This document shows, piece by piece, positions 22,091 through 34,200 of a stretch of 64,000 bases of DNA. Positions within the stretch are counted from its first letter, which is position 1. Every line of letters begins with the position of its first letter. Source of the stretch: Clusia tigrina (Eukaryota > Arthropoda > Insecta > Diptera > Clusiidae); assembly GCA_920105625.2 (NCBI GenBank), contig OV050031.1, positions 7,357,501 to 7,421,500 of the forward strand, read 5' to 3'. Made by a program: the position numbers and the translations under genes. The notes below the pieces were generated by a model. That model was given only the letters and a program-made list of their open reading frames with translations, did not search any database and was not told the origin of the DNA.

Positions 22091-23990
22091 GTGTATATAA
22101 TGTCTTTATAGGGTTCATCTTATAATATAATACATAATTTTTAGACTTCCAAATTCTACAAAGCAGACATTACAAAGTTTTATAGAGCATTTTATAAAGC
22201 TATATAACCTTCAACTTATAAGTTATACAGCTCGAACTCAAGGAACGAGAGGAATATTAATTATATAAATGTTCCTCTCTTTGATATATCTTACAAAAAC
22301 ATTGAAGGAGCTGCATAAGGAATGTATACAAGCTTTATAAGCACTTTATACAATATTTATAACCACATTTTACAATTTTCGTAAGCACTGTATACAATCT
22401 CCAAAAGACTTTATCCTGTAAGAACTATGAAAAACTTGGTCAAATCTTTAAAATAACTTCTAAAAATTTGTATACGAATTTCGAACAATCTGAATACAAA
22501 TAATCTCTATAAGAACTTTATACAAGTTCTATTAAAGCGTTTTACAAGCTATATAATAACTTTGTACAATCTGTATAGGACCTTTCAACAATTTCAATTG
22601 ACACTTTACACAACTTCCTTAAGACCTTTCTACAATGTGTATGAGAACTTTGTACAATCCTTATAAAATATTTGTGCAATATTTAGAATAACTTTATACA
22701 AGCTCAATAAGATCTATATATAGGCTACTAAAGATTTTTTTAATGTTTTTGTAAAAACTGTTTACAATTTGTATAAGAACTTTGTATGATCTTTAAAGTA
22801 ACTTTGTACCAGCTCTATAAGAGATTTATATAATATTTGAAACCCTTTATTAAAGCTCCATTGTAACTTTCTAGAAACACTATAATATCTTTATACAAGC
22901 TTTATAATAATTTTCACAAATTATATTACAACTTAATAGGAACTACATAAGAAATTTTGTACCAGCTCTATAAGATCTTTCACCAACTAAATTAGAACTT
23001 AGACGAAACTTTATAAGAACGTTCACAAAATATATTAGAACTCAGTAGAAACTATATTAGATCTTTATACAAGCTTTATAAGAATTTTCACCAAACTAAA
23101 TAAGAACTTAGTAGAGACTTTATTAAATCTTTATACAAGCTATATAACAACTTTCACAAACTACATTATAACTTAGTAGACACTTTATAAGATCTTTATA
23201 CAAGGTTTATAAGAACGTTCACAAACTAGAAAAGAACTAGACAAAAACTATATACGATTTTTATACAAGCTCTATAAAAGAACGTTCACAAACTGTATTC
23301 GAATTTATATAAATAATATGAGATATATATGCAAGCTTTATAAAACTTTCACAAACTATATTACTACTTAGTAGAAACTCTATAAGATCTTTATACAAGC
23401 TCTTTAAGAGCTTTCACAAGCTTTATTACATCTTACAAGAAACTCTATAAGATCTTTATATAAGCTCTATAAGAACTTTCACCAATCTAAATTAGAACTT
23501 AGTAGAGACTTTATTAGATCTTTATACAAGCTCTTTAAGAAATTTCAGCAACTACACCAGAACTTAAAGGAAACTTTATAAGTTTTTTATAGAAGCTCTA
23601 TAAGATCTATCACCAACTACACTAGAACTTAAAGGAAACTTTATAAGACAACCTCTATAAGATCTTTCACCAACTATCTTAGAACTTAGTAGAAACTTTA
23701 TAGGATCTTTATACAAGCTCCTTAAGAGCTTTCATAAACCATAGTACATCTTACAAGAAACTCTATAAGATCTTTATACAAGCTCTATAAGAACTTTCAC
23801 CAAACTAAATTAGAACTTAGTAAAAACTTTATTAGATCTTTATACAAGCTGTATAAGAACTTTCACAAACTATATTAGAACTTAGTAGAAACTTTTTTAT
23901 ATCCTTATACAAGCTCTATAAGATCTTTCTCGAACTATATAAGAACTTCGTACAAAATCCATTAGAACTAAGGAGAAGACATATTAGAAC
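22091..23990. repeat. AT-rich satellite-like array, unit about 65 bp
   Basis: A long degenerate array whose clearest part is 22880-23960. The unit contains AAGCTCTATAAGAACTTTCA, AAACTATATTAGAACTTAG and AGATCTTTATAC, with a period near 65 bp. The section from 22.1 to 22.9 kb is a more decayed version (TATACAA, ACTTTATAC, TATAAGAAC motifs). With the preceding block it forms about 2.2 kb without any substantial open frame. Confidence 0.88.
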
Positions 23991-25400
23991 TTTGGATAAG
24001 TTATATAGAAAGTCTATACAGGATATATTTCACCTTCTTAAAACCTCCATAACAAAGTTGAATTCATATTTTGGAACGATTACTCCTATACAAACATTAC
24101 CAAAGCTTTGAAAGTGTATTCCAGTGTTTTACTGTATTCAATTTTAAATTTCAACGTGCTTCAAAGCTTTATAAAATTACACCAGTGACTTCAAATGCTC
24201 AATGAATGCTTTATATGTGGTTTTTCTAAATTTCTGAATTTTGGAACGAAACAATAAGAGGCAGTTGCACGTTCCTATGGGGTTCCTTTTGACATTCGCG
24301 TATGTGTACAAAGCATTGCTAATGCCATTCTTGGCATGCCAATGAGTCCAACATTTTTACCGTGTATCCATGCATGCATGTGTTCGCCAGTGTTCATCTG
24401 CTATCTTAGCTGAACGAGCGACAGAGTTCACTGCCTTGTGCTGCGCTGAGCTGTGCCGTGCGGCATTATAGAAAAGTCCTTTTATTTCAGTTTTCATTGA
24501 AAATGCTTCAAAATGGCAATTGCGCTGTGAATTGTCACACTAAAATATATTCTCTTTGCACGTTACGTACTCATATGCATGTGTGTGTGTGTGTTTTTAT
24601 GGGAGTGCATGTGTGAGTGTGTGTCTGCTCATATGCTTGTACGCTTGTGTGGATCCTGTGCCTGCTGCTGCAGCCATGTTGCATTTGAATTTTTCATCCA
24701 CTGCTAACAAATGCTTTGTTTTTGCTTTTTATGTTATTAGCGCAAGGATTTCGCATGCATGGATCACTGCCAGCGCTCTATTGGCGGCATTGCCTGCTCA
24801 CTATTTCAGAGCTATCTTTCATTGTTCGAGTTCGCGTTCGCGTTCGTTTTATTATTATTTCTTCTTTTTTCTCGTTGAGCTTAGTTTTTTGTCCTTTCTT
24901 GCTCTCGTTTTTGTGATTCTGCTGCATTTTCGGAGCTGCAGCGCGGAGTGTGTTGCATTATTCAATTGAAGATACCCGATGTTTATATGCATTTGAATTT
25001 GCAGTTGATGGAGTGCTTTCAATTTGAAAAAATTACATTTATTTCAACATTTCTGCTGTCGTTGAAGCGGTGCTCCGGCTCCAGTGTGGGGTTAAATGCG
25101 GCATTCAGGGCGTGTGATTGATATGGAATTCCAGTGAGTGTATGTGCCTGTGTGTGAGTGTGCGTGTGTGTGTGCGTCATTGTGTGCATTTGTTCAAAAA
25201 TTAAATTTAAATTTAGTTTTATTGCATTATGAATATAAAAGAGCTCACAGAGTCGAAGGCTTATGAATAAAAATGGTGGGGGAAATATAAATGAAATGAG
25301 ACAAGGACGCGAGGTGGTGCAGTCAGCGCTGCTCAAAGGTTTGTACGATTTGTAGAACTGGGGATTTCGCAAAAAAGTGACAGTTTAGTTTATGATGGTC
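23991..25400. other. Unique-looking island, no gene called
   Basis: It contains GT tracts (24575-24630 and 25140-25185) and TTC/TTA-rich sequence near 24850-24880. A 137-codon frame at 24556-24969 is Cys/Ser/Phe-rich because of these tracts and has no domain. Confidence 0.45.
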
Positions 25401-27961
25401 GTAAAGAGATACGAGTATCAGTTGGTTTTCAATCCATACATATGTCAGCTTGGCGTACGAATATTGCTGCAGTGTGTGGCATGAAATCCAATGGATATTT
25501 GAAGCAAAGTCTCATCACCGATCAAAGCGGATTACGCGTACTTATTGCTCCGCCAAACAAGTGAGTACAATTAAAGGTGTCCGTTGGACGGGGACACAAC
25601 TCTGACAGTCCTTAACAGTAACTGACTTATTAGGAAGGTGGATTTTCTCATTACATAGCAATATTAATCATTATATTTCAATGCCACTACTCACAGAAGC
25701 AGTAATCAACTCTTCGATACAATATGCAGAAGAATGATATCCTCCTACAGTGTAAGGAAAGTTCCCACAGTTTTCTATATTTCTGCCAACAAAGCCAGTA
25801 GATTCCAGTTTATGACTCTACGGCTCTCTCACTTGTAATTCACATTCCATATTGGCCTGCTGAAATTTACGATGCCCACTTTCCTGTCCTCTAACCACAG
25901 CATATGTTGCGAGACTAGTGTGATTAATAACCTGTATTTTTCATTAATTTCCTCATGCTAGAAACAGTATTCACGCCTGCGAGCCTTCTCTAAGCATTTA
26001 CTATGCGAGCCGGCATCTTTAAGCAGTAATTTTTCACTATGAACGTTTAAACTCCGAATTACAGCTGCTACAAAGGCCATTAATTTGGAAGCCGAGAGAA
26101 AAAAGTACATCGAGAAGGTGTGTGGGGTGGGAAGGAGGGGAAAGAATTGGCAAATTCGTACAACAACAAACATACATATTCATCAATAAATTTGTATGTA
26201 CGCGTTTTCATACGCGAATATACGAGTACGCAACTACGAACATATCCGGGAAAATTTCTTAATTTAAAAAACATCAGCAATAAATTCCAAGTGTCATTTA
26301 AAAAATAATACCAATAAATAACTTAGCTCTGGCAGTGGCAGAAACAATAACAACAATAGCAACAACGATAGCAGCAGCGGGACTTGTAGCAACAACAGCC
26401 AGAAGGAAGACATCACAGCGCAGCTGTGAGTGCAGGGAAATTACGAGCGAAACCAATGAAACTGATGCTAAAACCACAGCGAACAAGGCAGGGCAGGAGA
26501 CAGACACAGCCACAGACACCAACGTAGTCATTATCCATACAAACACACACGCTCTCATGAAGATATATACTCACTCACACACACAGAGAGAGAGGGAGGC
26601 ATTCATAGTCAGTTGATTAACTATGCCGTGGAAAAGCGGCGCACTGCAGCAGGCAGAACAACGACAGCGCCTTGACACGCCGGCAAAATAAGTTTTAAAC
26701 ATTTTCTATTAAAATCCGAAAGAGAATAGAAGGGAAAAACTTCTCACGAAAAAATTACTGTAAAGGAACGCAGCGGAAAATCGCAATTGCGGCCGCCAGT
26801 GAACTCAGCGAACTGAGCTACGAGCTGCGCGTTTAGGCGGCGTGATACGCCTGCAGAGGCTCCTTGCGAAGTGAAACTTCTGTAAGCGCGTTTATCACTA
26901 GTCCTAGGGCCACATAGAGAGGAGGCGTATGTACTAGTACGATTGATGAAATATACAAAAAATCAAGCATTGACTTTATTCTGTTTAAAAATCAGGTTTT
27001 AGTCTTATTCGTAGAATCAGAATCAAACACATTATTTGATAGAATCGAGCGTGACCTCTCCTTTTGTTCACGAAGAAATCGCAGAGTGATTCCATATCCG
27101 GTTCATTTACCACTGCTAACAACAAAATGAAAGGTACTCTGTTCAGGGTTGAGAGTGGAGAAATAGGCAAACAACCACTCCGAAAATTCGATGATTCTTA
27201 TCCTTGGTTGCTTAGGGTAAAATCTGTTGTTTGTTAATTGCAGCTTTAAGATAAAATCAAACGATTTGTTAACAGAGGAATCATTTTATAGGGTATTGAA
27301 AAGTGGTTGGGGAACAAATAGACCAGAGGCCTTTGCTATACTGCGGTAAAACGACACATTTTCCACACTGTACTGGTGGTCTCTCAAAAGACCAACTGAT
27401 GCATACTTGTATGTGGTATTCTAAGAGAGGGATTTGCATCTGGGATTTGATTAATAACAATAGTTAATAAACTTCACTTAGGAATATTATATTTATAACC
27501 ATTCGAAGTACTCGTATAGGATGTGTCAATTCTGTTCAATAATGTCAGGAACCAATTTGAAAATATCTCTGTCAGATCAATAGAAAAAGGAACGTTGAAC
27601 AAATTTTTTAATTCGTATTCTGAAATAACTTTTCCATGCTTTTCTTACTGATTGATCAGTAACACACATACTGAACGGTGTTATGTGAGGAATATCTGGG
27701 GAACCTCCATTATCCATAGTGCCACCAAATTATATTCCAAACAAGCTACAGTTCCGGAATATGATAAGATCTCTGGAGATGATTTGCTTAACTATAACTT
27801 GAGTATAACTACGACTTGGTTATCATAACTTGCTTAACTATAACTATCATATAATATCTGTAAATGAAAGGAATGACTCAGAACCGAAGATCATGGCAAA
27901 TCTAGTTCTCTGGAGATGATGATTTGCCATGATTCTGGGTACTGAGTACATCAGAAGAATT
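25401..27961. other. No gene called; AT-rich spacer, then an island at about 26.0-26.9 kb
   Basis: TACGAGTA octamers lie at 25410-25417, 26221-26228 and 27509-27516. At 26335-26530 there are CAACAA and CACAGCCACAGAC tracts that give Thr/Ala/Asp-rich frames. From 26.93 kb the sequence is AT-rich again without motifs. Confidence 0.45.
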
Positions 27962-28052
27962 GTAGATGAGAATATCCTCAACTTTCAAATAAATAAGGAC
28001 ATCACAATAGATCTTTCAGGTTGCGGTGAACAACACCCTTAAATAAGTCCAA
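27962..28052 (+). repeat. LINE 3'-end repeat, copy 1
   Basis: It matches 31344-31435 in the same orientation: both have AGATGAGA..ATCCTCA, AAATA.GG.CATCACAATAGAT and TTTCAGGT.GC.GTG.A. The copy at 31.3 kb follows a recognisable LINE C-terminus, so this is probably the severely truncated 3' end of the same family. Confidence 0.75.
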
Positions 28053-30106
28053 TCTACCTAATCAATGGTACAATGTATGTAGTACAATGGGCATCAATGC
28101 CGGAGTGTTTGGAGACTTCCGTCTTCGGCGATTCTCCGGCTTACTCCACTTCGATATATCTACCTAATCAAAGTATGGCCATACCTACGCCTATACCCAC
28201 AGTAGCTAGCCTTGTTTTCGGTGTTATAAACAACACTCCACAAAACAAAACTTATAAACCATTTTATCACTGTTAGGGTGAAAGTTATTCGCATGAAAAT
28301 TATTGCAAGCATATTCTAAGTGATTAAATCACTACTGCTGGTAACTGAGCACCGTGATCTCTGTCGTCAAAAATCACAGATGACCCACCCAATTATGATG
28401 ATCGATGCCAATTGGGTCACTTTATTTACAATCCAAGCATTCACGAACAGTCTTCAACAGCGTCCTGAACAACACTTGTCAAACTTCCAGTTAGTATCAT
28501 GAAGTTTTGCTTGAATTATCACTACCATGATCGCACAAGTCGTGACAAAAAAAAATTTTTTTTAATTCGACTGATTCAACCGCAAATAAAATAATTGAAT
28601 TCCGGTTGCGGTGCCAGGGTTTTGCTGGATGATTAACTGTGATGTTCAAAAGCTTCGCTTCTATCGTACTCAATTTTTGCACTGTGTCCTGATGGCTCTT
28701 TGCAGAACTGTTGCTTTTTACATTTACACTCAAACACTCAAACACACAAGCACACTCACACAAAGACACTCACACAAGCCCACTCACACAAACACTTTCC
28801 CACTCTTGCAGCCAAATCGTTAATTTATTTTAATTAAATTGCGTAATTCCCGTAAAACGCATGCGACAAGGCCGTGCGTGTAATCCATCCGCATATGCAT
28901 TGATAATGGGTCGCTCTGTAAGAGTGGTGGTCGGGGTGGATTTATAATCGCACGCTCGTTTGTGTCGCAATCCCTCTCCTCCGCCAGCTCGTGGCGGGCT
29001 TTTTCAATCGGTGCGTAAGCGTGTGTGACATTTATACCCATCGGATTAATTAGTTGTCATTTATTTGGAGGAGCTCCCATGTCACTATCAATGCGGAGAT
29101 AATAATAACAATGAAAATAATCAATTTCCTGACTGACAGCACGAACGCACCCTCACTCGCACGCCTGCAGTTTTGCTCACTTCTTTTGCTCCTTTATTAA
29201 TTACAATCTTGCAAACACCTGTGCGCTCGTCTTCATTGCGGCCAAATGTGGCCGCCATTAGCGGCGGCTTCTTTTTCATTGTTCTGTGTGTGTGTGTGTG
29301 TGTGTGTGTGGTGCTTAACGGTAAACGCGCTTATATCTCCCCACATAATAAAAGTTTAATGATACATAATCAATCATGCTTTGCCCTCACCCGCGTGCCT
29401 CGTGTCCTTTGCCACACTCGCATGTGTACGTACATTCGAGTTTTGAGCGCTTAATGCCTACTTTACTTTCATATTGCGAGTAGTCGGCAGACACTCGGAT
29501 TACTGTGGCACGCTCGCGTTTCCTCCACAATTTGCTTGCTTAATTTGCAAATTACCATAACTGACGTTTAAGTTGGCATGCAGCCGATTGGCTTAGTGGA
29601 ATACTTGTCCAGCTGTTGTCTCTGGTAGACGCATAAAGGAGGAGCAACATAAAGTACAGAAAATAGTGTTGAGAGGCTTTTTTATAGGTGATCCTTGTGT
29701 CACTTGTCTTCTGGCACGCTTCAGCGGATTAAGCGGGTCATTTTTTATATTTTTATATGTTCCTCCTGGAAATCCTTTATGAATTTTAACACTTATTCCG
29801 TTGTAATTCGTGATGAATTTAATTTTAATTTGTATGTTCATCTCTACAAAATTGTGGTTGATTGTCAGTTGTGGATTCTTGGAGTGGTTCATCACAGCAC
29901 GGTTTGTTTCCATTTGATACCGTACTGAAACGAATGCCTCTGATACTCGTATGTAGAGGCAGCATTCAGGAGTCTCTTAATATGACAGACAATATATCAC
30001 TTTCTGTAGGCGACTACTTTATATCTCAAAAAAAGAGATTAGCTCCATCAACTGCTTCATTAAAAGCGCCAAATGGCTGGACCTTTGAAAGCGATGGGAC
30101 CTGATG
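28053..30106. other. No gene called; island at about 28.7-29.6 kb
   Basis: It has CA tracts near 28725-28795 and a GT tract at 29285-29310. A TACTCGTA octamer lies at 29944-29951. Frames of 60-106 codons occur in several phases without domain motifs. Confidence 0.45.
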
Positions 30107-30180
30107 TCTCATGCGGTATCACAAAGGGTCAATATTGGCCTAAGTACGCCCTTCGGGCGGTCGCCTCTCCTACCTATCTA
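30107..30180 (+). repeat. Short LINE 3'-tail repeat
   Basis: Contains TATCACAAAGGGTCAATATT, GGCCTAAGTACGCCCTTCGG and ends CTCTCCTACCTATC. The same sequence, slightly diverged and inverted, is inserted in the LTR at 36355-36434. The short tandem pyrimidine tail suggests a 5'-truncated LINE insertion. Confidence 0.7.
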
Positions 30181-30483
30181 TCACTTTCCGTTGTCCATTG
30201 TTTGAACTAATTCCTGATGTTTATTTAAGCCGTGTTCAGTTCTCAACACAAACACGAACAATGCATCACTCAATCACTCATCATGAAATTCACATTTTCC
30301 TGCTTATATGGGCACCAGCTAAAGAGGCAACGCCACAATGGGCCTTGAATAGGCCTAAGTTAGTCTTAGAACAGCGATATAACCTAAAGAGGCAACCTTA
30401 TTTCATTGATGTATCCAAACGGAGATTCACGCTATTGAAAGATGTGCCTAGTTTAACATAGGGAGGAAGTATCGGGGGAACAA

Positions 30484-31266
30484 CATCGTTATAATATCCA
30501 ATAGTCAAGCTGCACTGAAAAAGTTGCAGTTCAGCCTTGGTGAGTTCCTAACTTGTGTGAGACTGTATTGGGATACTGAACTCCTTAGGTAGTACAAGCA
30601 ATCTGTTTCTACTAGGCAGTATCTACAAGCTACCTCTACTGTTGGTACCAGGCTCATAAAAGTAGAGGGAAATTATTAGGCTGATAGTTTATTAAGGAAA
30701 GCTGCGGCCTCTCCATTCAGCGGTCCGGAACACTTCTGTGGACAACGATCCAACTCCATTGGCGGTCTGCTGAACAAGTACACAGATATACAAAGAAGTT
30801 AAACCTGGAAAAATCTTTCGGGATTAAGATAGACCAAAGTTCTTCTGAAAGAATTTAATCCAAAAAGAGCTAAAAAGTCATTAAACATGCCTCGGAGTAA
30901 GTTGAGAATCAACCCATCCGTGGACTATCAGTCAATTCCATTGGAGGTCTGCTGAACAAGTGCACAGATGCAAAAAGAAGTCAATCCTGGAAAAGACTTA
31001 TGGGATTAAGATAATCCAAAGCTCTTCTGGGGTACTTCAATCCAAAAAGATCTGAGGAGTTAACTAAAATGCTTCAGAGTAAATTGAGAATCATCACAGG
31101 CGTTTTAAACGGACACTGCAGACTCAACTATCATATGAATAAGTTGGGCCTAGCTTCAGATGCCATCTGTAGATTCTGTGGAGAAAGTGACGAAACCTCA
31201 CAGCAGATCACAGACTGCGGACCTTTGGCGCATAAAAGGCACACGTATCTTGGAGAATACATCTAG
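30484..31266 (+). pseudogene. Degenerate LINE: RNase H remnants and C-terminus
   Basis: Early readable bits include ISNSQAALKKL (RNase H 'SDSQAAI' region). The clear part is 31069-31266, reading LRIITGVLNGHCRLNYHMNKL then CRFCGESDETSQQITDCG, the C-terminal 'LTGHC...L...CRxCxExxET..HxxxxC' block. The His expected before the last Cys is changed. An internal duplication of about 180 bp is visible: the block around 30775-30905 recurs at about 30955-31090. Stops and frameshifts make it non-functional. A fragment of the same family lies at 58944-58993. Confidence 0.75.
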
Positions 31267-31343
31267 AATATGAGCACAATTCCTCAACTTGATTCTTTCA
31301 AAATACATGCATTCCTGTCGGAAATTAACCTGATAGAAGATCT

Positions 31344-31435
31344 ATAGATGAGACCATCCTCATCTTTTAATCAAATAGGGGCATCACAATAGATATTTCA
31401 GGTCGCAGTGTATAATATCCTTGAATAAATCGAAT
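31344..31435 (+). repeat. LINE 3'-end repeat, copy 2
   Basis: The partner of 27962-28052. It lies 80 bases after the C-terminal LINE frame, the expected position of a 3' untranslated region. Confidence 0.75.
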
Positions 31436-31639
31436 CCCCTGTGCTATTCATATTGCCTCGTTCGCTTGTTTATATGAAAGTGTTCCCTTTGCCTCATTCC
31501 TGTTGAAGTTCCAATGTATATGCTACTTTCTAGTATCCGTACTGGAAAGTTGATTAAATTTTATACCTCTTTCTTCCCGGTCAGATTTGTTTAAAGTTAT
31601 TGGTAAACGAATACACAGAGTACTTATTTTGAAGCGTTT

Positions 31640-31803
31640 GTTATTCGCTATTATATATTTGATCTTGAAACTCTTGTTACTATATATTCTATCTTGATAC
31701 TCTTATTATTATTGTTACTATATATTCGATCTTGATACTCTTGATATTATTGTTACCATATACTTGATCTGAATACTCTTGTTATTGTTACTTTATACTT
31801 GAA
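31640..31803. repeat. AT-rich minisatellite, unit about 40-45 bp
   Basis: Four to five copies of a unit containing TTACTATATATTCGATCTTG and ATACTCTT, with variable TTATTATTG spacers. Confidence 0.85.
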
Positions 31804-32220
31804 AACTGACATCCACTACATAGCCAAGAACTGCCCTTGTGACCCTTGCCGTTTGACCTCCAAAGTCATGGACTCCTCATGAACAGTGATAACATTCTTT
31901 GGCCATTTTTGAGATGCAACATCCTTCTCGGTAGAGCCCTCTCCCTTGTCTGCGCTCAGGCTGTCAAGGGTTCTGTAAACCGTCTTCATATTGCGATAAA
32001 CCCTTGAAGAGGCACTAGCGTTTTGCCGCGAAAATCTTGGACCCCTCATGGATCACATTTTTTGCCCATTCCTGAGAGTCAACATCCTTCTCGGTCCTCT
32101 TCCTTCTCTGCGCTCAGGCTGTCAAGGGTTTTGTAAGCTTCCTTCATATTACTATAAACCCTTGAAGAGGCACTGACAGCTTGCAACCAGGAGGTGGCAC
32201 TTGAAGTCTTCGCCAATGGT
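31804..32220 (-). repeat. 169-bp duplication with coding-like minus strand
   Basis: Two copies start at 31871 and 32040 (both GAC(T/C)CCTCATG). They share CAACATCCTTCTCGGT, CTGCGCTCAGGCTGTCAAGG and ATAAACCCTTGAAGAGGCAC. On the minus strand the 31.87 kb copy is open for 77 codons and includes ASSRVYRNMKTVYRTLDSLS. The other copy encodes the same words but is frameshifted. I do not recognise the protein. It might be a duplicated exon or a piece of an unknown transposon. Confidence 0.7.
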
Positions 32221-32816
32221 CACGGCAAATAACAAAATTTTTTCATATACTCAAGAGTCCACAAAATTATCAGGTCAGTTTTCGAAAGATCAACGGAGAT
32301 GGAAATCTGTTTCAGCTTAGGAGATGATGAAATCAGTGGTGTTAACTTCGACGTGTATATTTTCATAACGAAAATCCCAGTGAACAATAACAGAGTGTAG
32401 ATGAAATGAATACTGGGTGTAGTTTCCTTTGGCATTGTTTCGCCCGTTGTGACTAAGTGGTATGTCGTTGCAGAACACATCTGTCTGTACTCAATAGACT
32501 TCATATCTTATTCATCCAACTGGGTTTTAGTAATCCTTGCCATAATTCAATTTAGAACTTCAGCAGACAAACCACCGGAACTTTATACTTAAGTTCACTT
32601 TTGTATCGAATACTTTAAGTGTTGCTGGGTTCTAAGATATATTCAAAAACATATATCAAAGTATACTTCGTTGTCTTTATAAACTGGACACAATCTGCTG
32701 TAGCTCTAAATAGACTTACAAGTTTTTGTCAGCTGCTGTCAGACCACCCTCAGAAATAAGTGGTTGCAAAGAAAAGTGAACCCAAAGTTATGATCGGGTA
32801 AATTCGTACATAATAT
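32221..32816. other. No gene recognised
   Basis: A 94-codon minus-strand frame (32220-32504) has a hydrophobic stretch IHFIYTLLLFTGIFV but no family signature. The rest is AT-rich. Confidence 0.35.
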
Positions 32817-33412
32817 AGTTACGAAATAAACACGGCATCTGATTGGTTGATGGTTTTAGGCTGAGCGTCGATTTCAACCCCTAAAATGCATATGCGAGAA
32901 GGCCTGCGAAGCTACGTTCGGAGACAGGTTGAGGTTCTCGTGTGCCAGAGGTATAAAAGTGATTGCACACGAGACATCAGCACGAGTAAATAAGTGAAAG
33001 TGAACAAGTGAACAAGCAGTAGCAGCAGCAGTGAAACAGTGAGCGTAGCCGAAAGTGTGGACATCGTAGTAGCAGATCGTAGTGACAGTGGCAAAATCAT
33101 CATAGCCGAATTCTGAGAGTGGCAGCAAGCAGAGTGAGCGTCGTTTTAGCAACGGAGAGTTAACAAGTGATCGTCGCAGAGCGATCTAAATAAAAAAGAC
33201 TGGTGCAACAACTGACTAACTGAAGCACACTATAAGCGAAGACGAAGTGTGAGAAGTGAGCAACCTTTTAAAGCCAATAGTAAGTTGGAAGAATACTAAT
33301 AAAGCCAATTGTTCCAACTGTTCGAAGGAATTGTTTGCTTATTACACAATCCAGCGATACGAAACCAAGTACTGAGCCTGGTGTGAGTTGTTAGAAAGGC
33401 GATTACGTAACA
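32817..33412 (+). repeat. Solo LTR, plus orientation
   Basis: 596-bp LTR, recognised because a second copy lies inverted at 36216-36875. It starts (T/A)GTTACGAAAT and ends GATTACGTAACA. A TATA box GTATAAAAG is at 32951-32959, and AATAAA signals are at 33189 and 33298. It is flanked by ATAT on both sides (32813-32816 and 33413-33416), a 4-bp target duplication as made by Ty3/gypsy-type integrases. No internal retrotransposon sequence or primer-binding site adjoins it, so it is a solo LTR. The 92-codon minus-strand frame inside it is just the LTR read backwards. Confidence 0.88.
32951..32959 (+). promoter_or_regulatory. TATA box of the LTR
   Basis: GTATAAAAG, conserved in the inverted LTR copy (minus strand, about 36733-36741). 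Confidence 0.7.
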
Positions 33413-34200
33413 ATATGTATTTTTACGAATATAAGATTAGGTTCCCATCACTGGATTATGTCAGGCAACAATTATTTCATAATTTAAATGAAAGTAGTTT
33501 AACTTAAGAAAAAGATAGAAAAGTTGAATTCAGAACAATAATTCCCAAAGTTTCTTCTAGAGCCGACTTCTCAATGCAGCTTTGCTATTACAATCGAACT
33601 GCTCTGCGTTCCACATCATCAGCTTTCTATAGCCTAGGTCCCTCCTGAGATAATGACTATAGAGAAAGGTGTTCATTAGTGTAAATGATATCATCATCAA
33701 AGGGCTAATCGTGTATGAATCTTGGTATAGAAAGAGCCAACATCACTAATGGACTCATCGTTTATGAATCATGGTAGAGAAAGAAAGAACATCACTAATG
33801 GACTCATCGTATATGAATCTTGGTATAGAAAGAGACAACTAATTGACTCATCGTGTACGAATCTTGGTATAGAAAGAGACGACATCATTAATGGACTCAT
33901 CGTTTATGAATCATGGTAGAGAAAGAAAGAGCATCACTAAGGACTTACTCACTATTGACTTGAATTTGTATTTATTTTTATATTTCAGGGAGTGCTAGCA
34001 CCGCGGCCCGTAAGGACCAATTGTGTTAACCCCTATTATTCACTCTAACCTTCGGCTTTTTATACATTGGATCACTTTGGAAGGTTGACTTCAATAAAGC
34101 CACCTTCAAAATACGGACTTTCTTCACAATTGACTTCATTTCATAAAATTATGCCATTCACTGCCATCCAATCACTAGCACCAAAAACCTCCCCTTACCA
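33413..34200. other. AT-rich spacer with a 49-bp repeat
   Basis: It begins with a short LTR-like end motif (ATCACTGGATTATGT at 33447-33461). The stretch 33701-33940 is five degenerate copies of a unit of about 49 bp containing CATCACTAATGGACTCATCG, TATGAATC and GGTA(T)AGAAAGA. Confidence 0.75.

Noticed and set aside
32874..33152. Pair of matching about 92-codon frames at 32.9 kb (-) and 36.5 kb (+), apparently a duplicated gene
   Set aside because: The match is explained by the inverted LTR pair, and the frames run antisense to the LTR's TATA and polyadenylation signals.
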